The position numbers and the translations under genes are program-made. Positions 1 through 5,835 of a stretch of 7,964 nt of DNA are shown here, piece by piece. Source of the stretch: Pasteurellaceae bacterium (GTDB lineage Bacteria > Pseudomonadota > Gammaproteobacteria > Enterobacterales > Pasteurellaceae); assembly GCA_900756155.1 (NCBI GenBank), contig CAAEJV010000005.1, positions 1 through 7,964 on the forward strand. Reading direction: 5' to 3'. The notes under the pieces are model-generated. The model saw only the letters and a list, made by a program, of their open reading frames with translations. It was not told the origin of the DNA and searched no databases. Each line of letters begins with the position of its first letter. Within the stretch, counting starts at the first letter, position 1.

Positions 1-1
1 C

Positions 2-364
2 ATCGGTGCATTATTACGTGGTACCAAACGTGAAGAAATCGAACGTGGTCAAGTATTAGCGAAACCAGGTTCAATCACTCCACACACTGATTTCGAATCA
101 GAAGTTTACGTATTATCAAAAGATGAAGGTGGTCGTCACACTCCATTCTTCAAAGGTTACCGTCCACAATTCTATTTCCGTACAACTGACGTAACTGGTA
201 CAATCGAATTACCAGAAGGCGTGGAAATGGTAATGCCTGGTGATAACATCAAAATGACAGTAAGCTTAATCCACCCAATCGCGATGGACCAAGGTTTACG
301 TTTCGCAATCCGTGAAGGTGGCCGTACAGTAGGTGCAGGCGTTGTTGCGAAAATCATCAAATAA
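2..364 (+). CDS. tuf: Elongation factor Tu, C-terminal 120 residues (partial at window edge)
   Basis: EF-Tu carries aminoacyl-tRNA to the ribosomal A site as a GTP complex. Only the last 120 codons are here: the reading frame is open from base 2 and stops with TAA at 362-364, against about 394 residues in the full protein. The visible part is the end of domain II plus domain III. It opens with IGALLRGTKREEIERGQVLA and includes the RPQFYFRTTDVTG stretch and the closing VGAGVVAKIIK, all near-invariant in bacterial EF-Tu. Codon use is strongly biased (GGT, CGT, TTA, GAA), as expected for a very highly expressed gene. The GTPase domain lies upstream of the window, so whether this is the tufA (str operon) or tufB copy cannot be told. 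A terminator follows 32 bases after the stop. The identity is certain; the copy is not. Confidence 0.98.
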   Translation: MGALLRGTKREEIERGQVLAKPGSITPHTDFESEVYVLSKDEGGRHTPFFKGYRPQFYFRTTDVTGTIELPEGVEMVMPGDNIKMTVSLIHPIAMDQGLRFAIREGGRTVGAGVVAKIIK

Positions 365-396
365 TTGATGTATTAACTGTAACAAGTTAGATAAAG

Positions 397-426
397 AAGG
401 CGTATCGCAAGATACGCCTTTTTGTT
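397..426 (+). terminator. Rho-independent terminator of tuf, possibly bidirectional
   Basis: A perfect 10-bp stem (397-406 AAGGCGTATC pairs with 411-420 GATACGCCTT) closes on a GCAA tetraloop of the stable GNRA class. It runs into a T-rich tail (TTTTTGTTT from 419). It sits 32 bases after the tuf stop. Read on the minus strand the same stem is followed by TTCTTT, so it may also stop transcription coming from the convergent selC. Confidence 0.92.
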
Positions 427-513
427 TGCCTAAAATTCCGCAAAATTATAATGAAAATTCAAATTAAAAAAGTAAATGTTAGGAAGAGAGAAATTTTTGT
501 TGGAGGAAAAAAG

Positions 514-608
514 TGGCGGAAGGTCATGGGAGTTGAACCCACCCGGGAACGCTGGCGTCCCCAACAGGATTTGAAGTCCTGCCACCTCACCGGAGATGAC
601 GACCTTCC
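514..608 (-). tRNA. selC: tRNA-Sec (anticodon UCA)
   Basis: This is the selenocysteine tRNA that reads UGA when SelB is present. On the minus strand the 95-nt gene begins GGAAGGTC (601-608) and ends with an encoded CCA (514-516) after discriminator G (517). The special geometry is visible. There is an 8-bp acceptor stem (601-608 with 518-525), a 5-bp T stem with one G-T pair, and a 6-bp D stem (CATCTC/GAGGTG) with a 4-base CGGT loop. The anticodon loop is CTTCAAA on a 5-bp CAGGA/TCCTG stem (anticodon complement at 572-574), and the long variable arm has about 7 bp. The 8+5 acceptor/T stack and 6-bp D stem are hallmarks of bacterial tRNA-Sec, and the length equals E. coli selC. It is divergent from selA, whose product acts on this tRNA once SerRS has charged it with serine. 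Six T residues on its strand follow the CCA (507-512). Confidence 0.98.
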
Positions 609-623
609 GTTATTGAAATTGCG

Positions 624-651
624 GTTACTTTAGCGTAAATTAGTTTATAAT
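624..651 (+). promoter_or_regulatory. Predicted promoter of selA-selB
   Basis: A perfect TATAAT lies at 646-651. The best upstream partner is a poor -35, GTTACT at 624-629 (3/6) with a 16-base spacer. Start of transcription would be near 658, leaving a 5' leader of only about 23 bases, with AGGA at 670-673 as the ribosome site 7 bases before ATG 681. The -10 overlaps the predicted -35 of the opposite selC promoter by two bases. Confidence 0.55.
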
Positions 652-655
652 TCAA
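627..655 (-). promoter_or_regulatory. Predicted sigma-70 promoter of selC
   Basis: Read on the minus strand there is TTGAAT (bases 650-655, 4/6 match to -35), a 17-base spacer (633-649) and TAAAGT (627-632, 4/6 match to -10). Transcription would start near 619-620, giving a leader of about 11 bases before the mature tRNA 5' end at 608. The spacing is ideal and the position fits a tRNA gene. No experimental support is available here. Confidence 0.6.
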
Positions 656-680
656 CGCCATTTTGAAATAGGAATTAAAA

Positions 681-2063
681 ATGACCGCACTTTTTCAACA
701 ACTTCCTTCGGTAGATAAATTTTTAAAAACACCAGAAGGTGAAATGCTTTTAACTGAATTTGGTCATTCAGCTGTCGTGCGTGAATTGCGCCAATTATTG
801 TCTGATGGGCGAGAGTTTATCAAACAGCATCAACATTTACCGCACTTTTTTGCCGATCATTTGAATACATTGCATTATTTACAAGAGCGATTGACTCAAC
901 AAAATCATGTGCAAATTAAATCAGTTCATAATTTAACGGGTACGGTATTACATACAAATTTAGGGCGAGCATTATGGGCTGAAAGTGCACAACAGGCGGC
1001 ACTTCATGCGATGAAAGGTAACGTGGCACTAGAATATGATTTGGAAGAAGGCAAACGCAGTCATCGGGATAATTATATTAGTGAACTACTTGCACAACTC
1101 ACAGGTGCAGAAGCTGCTTGTATCGTTAACAATAATGCTGCAGCCGTACTCTTGATGTTGGCCACCTTTGCAAAAGATAAAGAAGTCATTATTTCTCGCG
1201 GGGAATTGATTGAAATTGGCGGAGCATTTCGCATTCCAGATATTATGGCTCAAGCAGGCTGTAAACTTATTGAAGTGGGAACAACAAACCGCACACATTT
1301 GAAAGATTATCGTCAAGCAATCAATGAAAATACTGCTTTCTTAATGAAAGTACACTGCAGTAACTATCATATTAGTGGATTTACTGCTTCGGTTTCAGAA
1401 CAAGAGTTAGTTGATCTTGGACGAGAATTTGATATTCCAGTAATTACGGATCTTGGTAGCGGTGCATTGATTGAGCTAAGCCAATATGGTTTACCGAGTG
1501 AGCCGACGGTACAAGAAAAAGTCGCACAAGGCGTAAATTTGGTGTCATTCTCGGGTGATAAATTATTGGGTGGCACACAAGCTGGCATTATTGTTGGTAA
1601 AAAAGAGTGGATTGCTCAGTTACAAGCTCACCCATTAAAGCGTGTGTTGCGTTGTGATAAAGTGATTTTAGCCGGGCTTGAGGCAACATTACGCCTTTAT
1701 CTCCAACCCGAAAAACTCACTGAAACGTTGCCAACTTTACATTTACTCACCCAATCGATGGATGTATTAAAAGAAGAAGCCGAACAACTTAAAGTCTGTT
1801 TAGCAAACCGCTTAAAAGATTACGAGGTTGAAATTGAAGAAAGTTTTGCTCAAATTGGGAGTGGTTCCCAACCAATGGCGACGATCCCTTCTTTTGCAGT
1901 GACGATTGCCGAAAAAACAGAGGCAAAATTGACCGCACTTTTAACAGTATTCAAAGCGTTAAAACAACCAATAATTGGCCGTGTTGAGAAAGGAAAGATT
2001 TGGTTAGATTTACGTAGCGTGTCTGACTTTAAGGCATTATTAGATACGGTGGAAAAATTATGA
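681..2063 (+). CDS. selA: L-seryl-tRNA(Sec) selenium transferase
   Basis: SelA is a cytoplasmic PLP enzyme that converts Ser-tRNA-Sec to Sec-tRNA-Sec with selenophosphate. The 460-residue product matches E. coli SelA (463) along its length, including NLTGTVLHTNLGRAL, the CIVNNNAAAVLLMLA stretch, RGELVEIGGAFRIP-like RGELIEIGGAFRIP, HCSNYHISGFT and ITDLGSG. The PLP-binding lysine is expected in SFSGDKLLGG, here Lys294. An N-terminal helical region (about 1-75) binds tRNA, the fold-type-I core follows, and the C-terminal domain ends WLDLRSVSDFKALLDTVEKL. ATG 681 is chosen because AGGA precedes it by 7 bases and MTALFQQLPSVDKFL aligns with the family's N terminus. The stop overlaps the selB start (ATGA, 2060-2063), so translation is probably coupled. 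Three uptake-signal cores fall in the gene, all in the N- and C-terminal parts; the first makes up codons 2-4 (TAL). Confidence 0.97.
   Translation: MTALFQQLPSVDKFLKTPEGEMLLTEFGHSAVVRELRQLLSDGREFIKQHQHLPHFFADHLNTLHYLQERLTQQNHVQIKSVHNLTGTVLHTNLGRALWAESAQQAALHAMKGNVALEYDLEEGKRSHRDNYISELLAQLTGAEAACIVNNNAAAVLLMLATFAKDKEVIISRGELIEIGGAFRIPDIMAQAGCKLIEVGTTNRTHLKDYRQAINENTAFLMKVHCSNYHISGFTASVSEQELVDLGREFDIPVITDLGSGALIELSQYGLPSEPTVQEKVAQGVNLVSFSGDKLLGGTQAGIIVGKKEWIAQLQAHPLKRVLRCDKVILAGLEATLRLYLQPEKLTETLPTLHLLTQSMDVLKEEAEQLKVCLANRLKDYEVEIEESFAQIGSGSQPMATIPSFAVTIAEKTEAKLTALLTVFKALKQPIIGRVEKGKIWLDLRSVSDFKALLDTVEKL
684..692 (-). repeat. DNA uptake signal sequence core (Hin type)
   Basis: ACCGCACTT, the exact complement of AAGTGCGGT. 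It starts three bases after the A of the selA ATG and encodes Thr-Ala-Leu at residues 2-4. Confidence 0.95.
839..847 (-). repeat. DNA uptake signal sequence core (Hin type)
   Basis: Exact core in the variable N-terminal region of selA, read in the LPHFF frame. Confidence 0.95.
1932..1940 (-). repeat. DNA uptake signal sequence core (Hin type)
   Basis: Exact core in the C-terminal domain of selA, read as Thr-Ala-Leu in LTALLT. Confidence 0.95.
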
Positions 2064-3919
2064 TCATAGTAACATCAGGGCATGTCGATCATGGTAAAAC
2101 AGCCCTTTTAAAAGCACTGACAGGTACGAATACCGCTCATTTGCCGGAAGAAAAAAAACGTGGCATGACCATTGATTTAGGCTATGCCTATTTGCCTTTA
2201 AAAGAGAAAGTGCTTGGGTTTATTGATGTACCTGGCCATGAAAAGTTTCTCGCCAACATGTTGGCCGGGCTTGGTGGTGTGCATTATGCCATGCTTATAG
2301 TTGCCGCCGATGAAGGGATTGCCGCACAAACTAAAGAACACTTAGCGATTTTACGTCTGCTTCAATTTACTGAAATCATGGTAGTGATTACCAAGGCTGA
2401 CCGAGCAAAAAATGAGCAAATCGAGGCACTAAAAACAAAAATTCAGACAGATTATCCATTCTTAGGTGAATCTCATTATTTTATTACATCAGCACAAACT
2501 GGCTTAGGCATTGATGCGTTACGCGATTATTTAGCCAATTTACCGGAATTAGCCGAAATAAATAAACCGTTTCGTTATGCCATCGACCGTGTCTTTAGCG
2601 TGAAAGGGGCGGGGACAGTAGTAACAGGCACAGCATTTGCAGGCTCAGTAACTATTGATGACGAACTTTTCCTTTCAACAGGACAAAAGGTTCGTGTTAA
2701 AAATATCCATGCTCAAAATACACCGAGTGAGAAAGGCTTGGCTGGTCAACGCTTAGCGCTCAATTTAAACGTTGATTTAGATCGTATTCCAATGCAGCGT
2801 GGCGATTGGTTGTTAGCCTCAGAACCACTTGAGCCAACTGATCGTATTACCATTGAAATTACGCCTGAAGTGAATTTGAAAGATAGTCAACCTGTGCACA
2901 TTTATCATGCAGCAAGCCGCACAACAGGTAAGCTTACCTTGCTTGAAAGCAAAAATGCAATGAAAAATGACCGCACTTTGGCGGAAGTCATTTTAGAGCA
3001 GCCATTATTTTTGGCCTTTGGGGATAAATTAATTTTACGTAGTGGCGATGCAAAAGTATTAATTGGTGGGGCGAAAGTACTCGAAATTTATTCACCAAAA
3101 CGTTATAAGCGTACAGAGGCTCGTCTAGCGTTCTTAGCTAAACTTAATCAGGCTCAAACCGCCACACAACGCATCGGATTGACCTTACAAAAAGAGGCGA
3201 TTTCAGCTCAAGCGCTAATGTGGAGTGAGCAACTAACCGAAAATCAACTAGTTGAAGCATTGGCTGAGAATGGTGATATCCGTTTCCAAAATTGGTGTTT
3301 TAATCGCGATTATCAACGTGAAAAAACGCAGCAAATTTTGACCGCGCTTGCTACCTATCATGAGCAACATAATGATCAGCTAGGTTTGAGTAAGGCCCGC
3401 TTATACCGTATTGCGACACTAAACCAACCGGAAAATCTGATTTACCATTTTATTGAGGAAATGCTTGATGAAGGCCAATTGCAGCAGACTCGTGGCTGGC
3501 TACATTTGCCTTCACACAAAATCCAATTCTCAGCCGAAGAGCAAAGCTTATGGCAAGCGGTGTTAGCTGAATTTGAGAAAGCTCATGGTCAAGCCATTTG
3601 GGTGCGTGATATGGCAACAGCCTTGGCGCAAGATGAAAGTGTGATGCGTAATTTTATGTATAAAGCAGGTAAATTGGGCTATCTTACGCCAATCGTAAAA
3701 GATCGATTTTTCCTAACTGAGAGTATTTATACTTATGCCCGCTTAATTAAGCAAATGGCAGGTGAAGAAGGTAAGATTGCGGTAAATGAATTACGTGACA
3801 AGCTTAATTTTGGTCGAAAACTGACCGTACAGTTAATGGAGTATTTTGACCGTACCGGCTTTTTACGCCGCAAAGGCAATGACCATATTTTACGTGATAA
3901 AGATACATTTGATTTATAG
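2060..3919 (+). CDS. selB: Selenocysteine-specific elongation factor SelB
   Basis: SelB is the EF-Tu-like GTPase that brings Sec-tRNA-Sec to UGA codons by binding the SECIS hairpin in the mRNA. The product has 619 residues (E. coli about 614). GTPase motifs are intact: GHVDHGKT (7-14), GMTIDLG with Thr37, DVPGH (56-60) and TKAD (111-114). The EF-Tu-like domains II-III follow (VFSVKGAGTVVTGTA, IHAQNTPSEKGLAGQR). The C-terminal third is the winged-helix region that binds SECIS, closing with GRKLTVQLMEYFDRTGFLRR and GNDHILRD, nearly identical to E. coli WH4. ATG 2060 overlaps the selA stop and has GGTGGA (2048-2053) upstream. One exact uptake-signal core (2970-2978) and one near-copy (3341-3349, one mismatch) lie outside the GTPase domain. 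No terminator separates it from the lipoprotein gene 7 bases on. Confidence 0.97.
   Translation: MIIVTSGHVDHGKTALLKALTGTNTAHLPEEKKRGMTIDLGYAYLPLKEKVLGFIDVPGHEKFLANMLAGLGGVHYAMLIVAADEGIAAQTKEHLAILRLLQFTEIMVVITKADRAKNEQIEALKTKIQTDYPFLGESHYFITSAQTGLGIDALRDYLANLPELAEINKPFRYAIDRVFSVKGAGTVVTGTAFAGSVTIDDELFLSTGQKVRVKNIHAQNTPSEKGLAGQRLALNLNVDLDRIPMQRGDWLLASEPLEPTDRITIEITPEVNLKDSQPVHIYHAASRTTGKLTLLESKNAMKNDRTLAEVILEQPLFLAFGDKLILRSGDAKVLIGGAKVLEIYSPKRYKRTEARLAFLAKLNQAQTATQRIGLTLQKEAISAQALMWSEQLTENQLVEALAENGDIRFQNWCFNRDYQREKTQQILTALATYHEQHNDQLGLSKARLYRIATLNQPENLIYHFIEEMLDEGQLQQTRGWLHLPSHKIQFSAEEQSLWQAVLAEFEKAHGQAIWVRDMATALAQDESVMRNFMYKAGKLGYLTPIVKDRFFLTESIYTYARLIKQMAGEEGKIAVNELRDKLNFGRKLTVQLMEYFDRTGFLRRKGNDHILRDKDTFDL
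2970..2978 (-). repeat. DNA uptake signal sequence core (Hin type)
   Basis: Exact core in selB after the GTPase domain, read in the NDRTLAE frame. A one-mismatch relative, ACCGCGCTT, lies at 3341-3349. Confidence 0.95.
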
Positions 3920-3926
3920 GTAATAC

Positions 3927-4829
3927 ATGAAAAAGACACTGATTTCAGCCTTAATTTTAACCGCACTTTTTGCGGTAACAGGTTGCGAAGATAAAGAAAC
4001 GAAAGCAACCATTGAGCAACAAACACAGACAATTGCACAACTAACGGCAGAAAATACGCAATTAAAAGCTGAAAAAGAAAAGGCGGAGAAGGTTATTCCA
4101 GCAATTATTGCTCAAGATGATGTGATTTTTGATAAAGAGGAAACCATCAAATATCCTAAATCGCCCAAAGAAGATGAATATGTGCCTGTAGAAGGTAAAC
4201 TTCATTACAGCATTTCTACACTAAAAACGAATATTGAATGGTTAGATACACTACTTTTAGAACAAATTTCCAAAAATGCTGATGGTAAACCAAAAAGCCG
4301 CGAGCAACTTATTGCGGATTATCAGAAAGAATATGATGAAGCTAAAAAAGAGATGTTGGAATCTCCTATAATTGGTGTTGATGAAACTTTAGATTTAGCA
4401 TTTAGTCACCAAAGAGGTAAGCTTGCTGTATTTTTAATAAATTATTACAGCTATGACGGTGGCGCTCATGGCGTTGGAGGCTACCAATATCTTAATATTG
4501 ATTTAGAAACAAAAAAACTACTTTCATTTGATGATGTGTTTAAACCAAATCAGCAAGCTAAATTAAAAGAGCTGCTTTGGGAACGTTATACTCGATATGG
4601 CGAGGTACAAGATGAGGAAGCATTTACATCAAAAGACGCTTTTGAAGTGACCGATAATTTCTATTTAGATCATGATGGGATTCACTTTGTGTATAACGTG
4701 TATGAAATTGCGTCTTATGCAGAAGGACCACAGGAGCTGCTGATTGAGTGGTGGAATGCCTCTGCGTTATTGAAGCCTGAATTTCTTCAGAAACAGTATT
4801 ATCCCGTTTCGAGTAATACGGCAGAATAA
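3927..4829 (+). CDS. Lipoprotein with coiled coil and DUF3298 (RsiV-like) domain
   Basis: The exact role of this 300-residue protein is unknown. Residues 1-19 form a lipoprotein signal peptide (KK, then a hydrophobic core) with lipobox VTGC and lipidated Cys20. Glu at +2 suggests sorting to the outer membrane. Residues about 26-57 form a short coiled coil: a positions Ile29, Ile36, Asn43, Lys50; d positions Gln32, Leu39, Leu46, Ala53. A globular part follows, with a DUF4163-like stretch (about 90-165) and a DUF3298-like end (about 175-290). The latter shows YDGGAHGVGG around His181, the DLETKKLLSFDDVF segment, and a closing VYEIASYAEGPQELLIEW. DUF3298 is the extracellular domain of Bacillus RsiV, which binds lysozyme; that ligand is only a suggestion here. 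ATG 3927 has TAGG at 3917-3920, overlapping the selB stop, so it is probably cotranscribed with selAB. The family call is from memory of motifs. Confidence 0.8.
   Translation: MKKTLISALILTALFAVTGCEDKETKATIEQQTQTIAQLTAENTQLKAEKEKAEKVIPAIIAQDDVIFDKEETIKYPKSPKEDEYVPVEGKLHYSISTLKTNIEWLDTLLLEQISKNADGKPKSREQLIADYQKEYDEAKKEMLESPIIGVDETLDLAFSHQRGKLAVFLINYYSYDGGAHGVGGYQYLNIDLETKKLLSFDDVFKPNQQAKLKELLWERYTRYGEVQDEEAFTSKDAFEVTDNFYLDHDGIHFVYNVYEIASYAEGPQELLIEWWNASALLKPEFLQKQYYPVSSNTAE
3960..3968 (-). repeat. DNA uptake signal sequence core (Hin type)
   Basis: Exact core inside the signal peptide of the lipoprotein gene, read as Thr-Ala-Leu (residues 12-14). It forms one arm of a perfect 6-bp inverted repeat, 3960-3965 with 3971-3976. 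Confidence 0.95.
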
Positions 4830-4830
4830 C

Positions 4831-4859
4831 AAAGTGCGGTCAATAATGACCGCATTTTT
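4831..4859 (+). terminator. Terminator built from two facing uptake-signal copies
   Basis: AAAGTGCGGTC (4831-4841) pairs with GACCGCATTTT (4848-4858) through 11 positions, one of them G-T, around an AATAAT loop. The 3' arm runs into TTTTTA. It begins one base after the lipoprotein stop and overlaps the last codon of convergent tusA, so it should end the sel operon. Read from the other side it has a weaker tail (CTTTGTT) and may stop tusA less well. Paired uptake signals used as terminators are well known in Haemophilus. Confidence 0.88.
4832..4840 (+). repeat. DNA uptake signal sequence core (Hin type)
   Basis: Exact core forming the 5' arm of the terminator; its facing partner ACCGCATTT (4849-4857) has one mismatch. 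Confidence 0.95.
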
Positions 4860-5097
4860 ATTGGCCTTTTTTCACCCAGTATTTAAAAGGAGTATCTTTT
4901 GTTTCACTTGCTAACAGCGTATGCTCCATAAATTGGCAGAAACTGGGAATATCGCGAGTTGTGGCGGGATCGTCCGCTAGAATAAGCAGCACTTCACCTT
5001 CATTCATGTGGCGAATGTTTTTTCTCACGAGCATCACGGGTTCAGGGCAACGTAAACCAACAGTATCAAGGGTTTTATCGACAGTAATTTCAGTCAT
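4858..5097 (-). CDS. tusA: Sulfur carrier protein TusA
   Basis: TusA accepts persulfide sulfur from the cysteine desulfurase IscS and passes it to the TusBCD/TusE relay and MnmA for 2-thiouridine at the tRNA wobble base. It is cytoplasmic. The product is 79 residues, close to the 81 of E. coli TusA. The family signature CPxP is present as LRCPEPVM with sulfur-carrying Cys17, followed by VRKNIRHMNEGEVLLILADDPATTRDIPSFCQFM. A second conserved Cys54 matches Cys56 of E. coli. It lacks the extension seen in YedF-type selenium-associated relatives. ATG at 5095-5097 has only a weak ribosome site (TGATGAA on the minus strand). It is a single-gene unit divergent from yigZ and convergent with the sel operon; its stop codon region forms part of the shared terminator. 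Confidence 0.95.
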   Translation of the reverse strand: MTEITVDKTLDTVGLRCPEPVMLVRKNIRHMNEGEVLLILADDPATTRDIPSFCQFMEHTLLASETKDTPFKYWVKKGQ

Positions 5098-5115
5098 TGT
5101 TATTCATCAGTTTTA

Positions 5116-5143
5116 TTGAAATTGAGCTACATCATACAATAAT
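5116..5143 (+). promoter_or_regulatory. Possible promoter of the yigZ-trkH-hemG operon
   Basis: TTGAAA (5116-5121, 5/6) and AATAAT (5138-5143, 5/6) are separated by 16 bases, giving a start near 5150 and a leader of about 64 bases. It interleaves with the predicted tusA promoter on the other strand. An alternative is the extended -10 TGATAAACT at 5175-5183, which lacks a good -35. The choice between them is uncertain. Confidence 0.35.
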
Positions 5144-5159
5144 TATGGGGAAATTTCGA
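5131..5159 (-). promoter_or_regulatory. Predicted sigma-70 promoter of tusA
   Basis: On the minus strand TCGAAA (bases 5154-5159, 4/6) is followed by a 17-base spacer and TATGAT (bases 5131-5136, 5/6). Transcription would begin near 5124, leaving a leader of about 27 bases before the ATG. It is the best-spaced candidate in this intergenic gap. Confidence 0.5.
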
Positions 5160-5213
5160 TAAATCCGCTATCAATGATAAACTACGCAACAAATTCATTT
5201 GAACAATTATTTC

Positions 5214-5825
5214 ATGGCTGAATACCTTATCCCCAAAAGTGCGGTCGTTTTTGAAGAAGAAATTAAGAAAAGTCGATTTATCACGTATTTGCAACATACG
5301 GAAGGACTTGAAAAAGCCAAAGCTTTTTGGGCAGAAATTAAAGCGCAGCACCCTAATGCCCGCCATCATTGTTGGGCGGCAGTGGCCGGAAAGCCAACGG
5401 ATTCTCAACAATTAGGCTTTTCCGATGATGGTGAACCAGCAGGCACTGCAGGAAAGCCAATGCTATCCGCTTTGCAAGGTAGCCAAGTTGGTGAAATCAG
5501 TGCTGTTGTTGTCCGCTATTATGGGGGCATTTTATTAGGCACTGGCGGTTTAGTTCGTGCTTATGGAAATGGTGTTCAGCAAGCTTTAAAATTATTAGAA
5601 ACTGAACGAAAAGTAGAACGTCAGTTATTCCAAGTTCATTGTGATTATGCACAATTAAATTGGATTCAAATTTTATGTGAACAGCATCAAATTGAAATTT
5701 ATGAACAAAATTTTCAAGTGCAGATAACATTGCAGTTAGGCATTAGTGAAGATCAAATTAAACCTTTTGAACAAGCATTAATTGAGCGTTCGGCAGGAAC
5801 GTTGAAATTAGAAGAAATTAATTAA
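5214..5825 (+). CDS. yigZ: IMPACT/YigZ family protein (UPF0029)
   Basis: This is a conserved cytoplasmic protein of unproven function; eukaryotic IMPACT relatives regulate the eIF2-alpha kinase GCN2, and the bacterial fold resembles EF-G domains. The product is 203 residues (E. coli YigZ about 204). Diagnostic segments are EEIKKSRFIT (15-24), NARHHCWA (48-55), the signature SQQLGFSDDGEPAGTAGKPM (64-83) and VVVRYYGGILLGTGGLVRAYG (98-118). The C-terminal 70 residues form the more variable second domain. An in-frame TTG at 5199 would add five residues (MNNYF), but MAEYLIPK at ATG 5214 aligns with the E. coli start MESWLIP, so 5214 is preferred; neither start has a clear Shine-Dalgarno sequence. 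It is first gene of an operon with trkH (10-base gap). An uptake-signal core encodes KSAV at residues 8-11. Confidence 0.93.
   Translation: MAEYLIPKSAVVFEEEIKKSRFITYLQHTEGLEKAKAFWAEIKAQHPNARHHCWAAVAGKPTDSQQLGFSDDGEPAGTAGKPMLSALQGSQVGEISAVVVRYYGGILLGTGGLVRAYGNGVQQALKLLETERKVERQLFQVHCDYAQLNWIQILCEQHQIEIYEQNFQVQITLQLGISEDQIKPFEQALIERSAGTLKLEEIN
5237..5245 (+). repeat. DNA uptake signal sequence core (Hin type)
   Basis: Exact core near the start of yigZ, read as Lys-Ser-Ala-Val. Confidence 0.95.
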
Positions 5826-5835
5826 GCGAGATATT

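Noticed and set aside
451..633. Open frame of 60 codons across 451-633
   Set aside because: It runs over the complement of selC and has no ribosome site or recognisable protein; it is an accident of the tRNA sequence.
646..680. SECIS-like hairpin in the selA leader, as reported for E. coli selAB
   Set aside because: The predicted leader is only about 23 bases. The only dyad (651-655 with 663-667) is 5 A/T-rich pairs and mostly precedes the likely transcript start.
1086..1588. Minus-strand open frames inside selA, with similar ones in tuf, selB, yigZ, trkH and hemG
   Set aside because: They are shadows of well-identified genes, with no family resemblance or ribosome sites.
5199..5213. TTG start for yigZ giving five extra residues
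   Set aside because: The added MNNYF has no counterpart in E. coli YigZ, and ATG 5214 aligns with the family start.
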